From an uncultured Eubacteriales bacterium (GTDB lineage: Bacteria; Bacillota_A; Clostridia; Oscillospirales; CAG-272), in assembly GCA_900555345.1 (NCBI GenBank), contig USKS01000053.1, positions 1-8,073 of the forward strand: a stretch of 8,073 bases of DNA, in the 5' to 3' direction. The notes beneath the pieces are model-generated. The model had not been told where the DNA came from, made no database searches, and saw nothing but the letters and a program-made list of their open reading frames with translations. Positions 5,316 to 8,073 of the stretch are shown in pieces (position 1 is the first letter of the stretch; each line of letters opens with the position of its first letter). The position numbers and the translations under genes were made by a program.

Positions 5316-7871
5316 TCAGTCGTCGTCCTGTGTGCCGCTGCCGCCGTTCTCAAGTGAGTAGCGGTTTTTGAAGTAGCTCTTGTACGGGATGTATGCCGAG
5401 AAGAAGCCGCAGGCAACGGACATTACCACGGAGATCACCAGTGCGTACCAAGGCATATAGAATGTATAGCGTATGTACTCGCCGGAGAAGTTAGGCACAA
5501 CTACGTTGTAGACGTAGAACATCAGATAGCTTGCTATGTAGCTGAGCAGTATACTTACCACAAGCGACATTATCGCCATGCTGATACCGCCGAGCAGGTA
5601 TATCTTTCTGATGTCGGCGCCGTTTGCGCCCATGGACTGGATTATATTGAACTCTTTCTCACGCTTGTAGTAGTACATTGTCTGTGAGAAGAACCATATG
5701 ATAGGTGAAATGCAAAGGATCAGGACGGAGATCGCAACGAACAGCTCGTTATAGTGCTCGTCGCTCTTGATGTTCTTTTCCGCCAGCTGATTGTAGTCAA
5801 CAACAGGAATCGCGCCGACCTTGCTGAGTCCGTCGGAGTCGATGACATCGCGCAGATTATCCTCGATATAGTTGATCTGCTCGTTTGACAGATGGAATAC
5901 CTTTTTATCCGCGGGATCGGAGGAGTAGGTATAAACGTTGAGCTTTGTTGTCACCGCGGAACGTCCCGTCACGGACTCGTATGTATCGCTCATCATGTAC
6001 AGCGGAACGCTGCCTGAGGGGATATCCTTTATGACCGCGCAGACGGTGAGCGTTGTATATCTGTACTTGAAGTTCTTGATCTGCTTGCGCAGCAGGTTCT
6101 TGCCAGAGAGGTTGGAATCGACTGCGGTTACCGCGCCCTCGTATGTGGAGACCGCGATGGTATCGCCGATCTTGAACTTATACTTTGAGATGTTCGACAC
6201 GGAGTCGCCGATGATGACGTACTGGGTGTCGCCGTTTGACTCAAGAATCTGTCTGGGATCGCCCTCGACCGTGTACTGGCTGAGGAACTCAAACAGGTCC
6301 TCGGAAGTGCCCTCGTCGACCGCGCGGTACAGAACATCGTTTGTAACCTTATAGCTGCCGCCCTTGCCGTCGTCATACTTTGAGTATGCATCGGCGGGCT
6401 TATAGACGAAGAAGCCCGTCGAGAACGCTTTGATATTCTTCTTGTTCACCAGCATGAACGAGGAGATATATTTTGCCTCCGTAACGGGGCTCTGCGAGAA
6501 GTCCACATCGCCGTCCGTCGGGGTCGCGTTACCGGTAGACTCGATATATGTAAGCGCCTTGAAGTTATCGGCAAAATCGTCGCCGTACTTTCTCAGCTCT
6601 TCGTCGTACTTCTTATTGAAGTCGTCGTTGACGCTCTTTATATCGCTGCTGAGCTTTGCGTCGTATGCCGCGTTGGTGCTGTTCGTATCGATCGACATAC
6701 CGTACTGCGGCTTCGGATAATTTACATTCGTATTATATATATTGGCAAGATACAGACCGCAGATAAACAGCGCGCAGAATATGATTGCCGTTGTGAGCAG
6801 CTGAATGTTGTACTTTCTGAAGCGCCACAGCGAATACAGCTCGTAGTCTCTGGGGAACTTTTTGCCGAGCAGGTTGAAGGACTTTCTCGGAGAGGTTACA
6901 AGGTTTGAGTTGTCCTCTGTGATGATCAGCGACATGGGCTGACGCGCCGATGTCGTTCTCATGGGCATGAACACCGCCGCGAGCACTACGAAGAGGCTGA
7001 ACACGAACACCTTGAAGAATACCCAGCCGGAGAATGCAAAGCTGAAGCCGGAGGGGGCGTATATGAGCCATACCACCAGAGTGGACACAAGCACGGAAGG
7101 AATGAATGTCACAAGCATTACGACAAACATTTCCCAGAACGCCGTGACGAACAGCTTTTTGAAATCCGCGCCGAACGTCATATAGACGCCGTATGTAAAC
7201 TTGTACTGGTTCATTCTGATGTTGTATATGGACATCAGGAGGAACACGGACAAAACGAGCAGCAGCGCCGTTATTATCCAGAATGTAGCGTTATTGCTTG
7301 ACACCCTGCTCTGGTAGTCGAGCAGCAGAGTGTTCTCCGTTGAGAAGTTCGTCTGATTCGGATCCTGATACGAATAAGACGGCTCAAGCGACTGAAGTTT
7401 ATCTACATAGAACTTTTTGAAATCCTTATAGTATTCCTGGACTCTGGAAGCATCTGCGCCTTCCTTACCGAATCGGAGGTAAACGTCGTAAACGTTCTTG
7501 CCCTCTCTCTCGTTGAATCTTTCGGTTTTGTCCACGATCACGTAAAGCTGCTTGTTCTTATCCAGTATACCCATGTTCTGGCTTCTCTTATAGCCTTCGA
7601 GATAGTTATACTGACCCTGCGTAAGGTTACGGATTACGTAGTGGTAGTCGTACTGCTCGACGATCTGCTGATATGCCACGGAATTGTTGTTCGTGGCGGA
7701 TATCGCCATCATGCCGTACAGCATCTGGATAATAAAAATAGCAGCGAAGAAGCAGCAATACTGCTTAAAATTGAAGAATACACTCTTCCACGCGATCTTG
7801 ATATGGCGAGTTATGTATTCCCAGAATCGTTCAAACATCGCTCTGCGGTGCCGCACCAGGTACAGCCCCAT
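5316..7871 (-). CDS. ABC transporter permease, FtsX-like, 851 aa with two ectodomains
   Basis: 851 aa with about eight membrane segments, near residues 31-57, 196-216, 243-270, 282-303, 355-378, 707-728, 758-787 and 807-830. The layout is a duplicated FtsX fold: TM, ectodomain, three TMs, then the same again. The first ectodomain (about 58-195) is modest; the second (about 379-706, ~330 aa) is large. Cytoplasmic coupling segments YGVYMTFGADFKKLF and FNIIQSMGANGADIRKIYLLGG follow TM2 and TM6, as in FtsX/MacB/BceB-like permeases. Such proteins transmit ATPase motion to extracellular domains rather than forming a classical channel. The tail is polar (GGSGTQDDD). The start is uncertain: ATG 7869-7871 abuts the ribosome binding site, and ATG 7836-7838 (MFERFW) is an alternative. 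First gene of an operon with the ATPase, its evident partner. Confidence 0.93.
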   Translation of the reverse strand: MGLYLVRHRRAMFERFWEYITRHIKIAWKSVFFNFKQYCCFFAAIFIIQMLYGMMAISATNNNSVAYQQIVEQYDYHYVIRNLTQGQYNYLEGYKRSQNMGILDKNKQLYVIVDKTERFNEREGKNVYDVYLRFGKEGADASRVQEYYKDFKKFYVDKLQSLEPSYSYQDPNQTNFSTENTLLLDYQSRVSSNNATFWIITALLLVLSVFLLMSIYNIRMNQYKFTYGVYMTFGADFKKLFVTAFWEMFVVMLVTFIPSVLVSTLVVWLIYAPSGFSFAFSGWVFFKVFVFSLFVVLAAVFMPMRTTSARQPMSLIITEDNSNLVTSPRKSFNLLGKKFPRDYELYSLWRFRKYNIQLLTTAIIFCALFICGLYLANIYNTNVNYPKPQYGMSIDTNSTNAAYDAKLSSDIKSVNDDFNKKYDEELRKYGDDFADNFKALTYIESTGNATPTDGDVDFSQSPVTEAKYISSFMLVNKKNIKAFSTGFFVYKPADAYSKYDDGKGGSYKVTNDVLYRAVDEGTSEDLFEFLSQYTVEGDPRQILESNGDTQYVIIGDSVSNISKYKFKIGDTIAVSTYEGAVTAVDSNLSGKNLLRKQIKNFKYRYTTLTVCAVIKDIPSGSVPLYMMSDTYESVTGRSAVTTKLNVYTYSSDPADKKVFHLSNEQINYIEDNLRDVIDSDGLSKVGAIPVVDYNQLAEKNIKSDEHYNELFVAISVLILCISPIIWFFSQTMYYYKREKEFNIIQSMGANGADIRKIYLLGGISMAIMSLVVSILLSYIASYLMFYVYNVVVPNFSGEYIRYTFYMPWYALVISVVMSVACGFFSAYIPYKSYFKNRYSLENGGSGTQDDD

Positions 7872-7879
7872 CCTCCTTT
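7872..7879 (-). promoter_or_regulatory. AAAGGAGG ribosome binding site directly touching the permease ATG
   Basis: On the - strand AAAGGAGG (7879-7872) is followed at once by ATG 7871-7869, with zero spacing. Usual spacing would place the start at about 7862-7867, where the in-frame codon is CTG (7865-7863). A GTG lies at 7856-7854 and the next ATG at 7838-7836. The site strongly indicates that translation begins here, but which codon is used cannot be settled by eye. Confidence 0.7.
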
Positions 7880-7939
7880 ATGTTATTGCCTATGGGTTCA
7901 AATGGGCATAAAAATCCCTACCCACTTTACCTTTATACA

Positions 7940-7948
7940 ATTATACCA
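7940..7948 (-). promoter_or_regulatory. Candidate extended -10 promoter of the ABC operon
   Basis: On the - strand, TGG then TATAAT (7945-7940) gives a perfect -10 with an extended TG. No good -35 stands at the 16-18 nt positions. The predicted start is near 7933, with a leader of about 60 nt to the permease. A weaker alternative is TATACT (7972-7967) with TTGTTG (7994-7989), spacer 16. The rest of 7880-8073 is AT-rich; I see no gene in it. Confidence 0.5.
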
Positions 7949-8073
7949 TTCATTTTGAAAAAATGTAGTATATTTTATGAATAAATTCCAACAAAAATGT
8001 ATCCGTTTTTTTGTGCAAACTCCCTTTGATTCGCGCTCTGCGGGTTTTTTCGTTAAATTGCACGGTTATGACA

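Noticed and set aside
8020..8065. A possible + strand terminator before TTTTTT near 8045.
   Set aside because: Only a 3-bp stem (CGC/GCG) can be drawn; it is too weak to call, and no + strand gene precedes it.

Overview
The window looks like a piece of a spore-forming clostridial chromosome, plausibly a gut or rumen Oscillospirales/Ruminococcaceae-type organism. The evidence is a compact spoVAC-spoVAD-spoVAE sporulation operon, strong AGGAGG-type ribosome binding sites, and a secreted leucine-rich-repeat protein ending in a type I dockerin-like module. The genus-level guess is inference. The spoVA block is clearly GC-rich, while the stretch from about 2000 to 4450 is much more AT-rich and reads as accessory DNA.

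Layout: (1) 2-1943, + strand: spoVAC, spoVAD and spoVAE, closed by a perfect 16-bp-stem terminator at 1951-1988. (2) 2009-3690, - strand: a small unrecognised protein of 75 aa downstream of a 463-aa secreted LRR/dockerin protein, which contains an array of 63-bp repeats in exact register. (3) 3791-4052: a 262-bp segment bounded by perfect 24-bp inverted repeats, each itself a palindrome. Inside it is a near-consensus promoter (TTGACA, 17-nt spacer, TACAAT with an extended TG) pointing at the LRR gene. (4) 4058-4079: a small terminator just outside that segment, oriented to stop transcription leaving it on the + strand. (5) 4078-4353, - strand: a tyrosine recombinase remnant or internally deleted derivative. 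(6) 4522-7871, - strand: an operon of an 851-aa FtsX-type ABC permease and its 242-aa ATPase, with a terminator at 4438-4480 and a candidate promoter near 7940.

The main observation is that parts 2 to 5 have the architecture of an invertible-promoter (phase-variation) switch. A recombinase gene relic, inverted palindromic sites, an enclosed promoter now facing a surface-type gene, and an outside terminator that would catch the promoter in the flipped state all lie together. In the orientation shown the LRR gene should be ON. The adjacent recombinase lacks the middle of the protein, so switching would need an enzyme encoded elsewhere, or the switch may now be locked. This is an inference from sequence architecture, testable by looking for reads or sibling genomes with the segment flipped.
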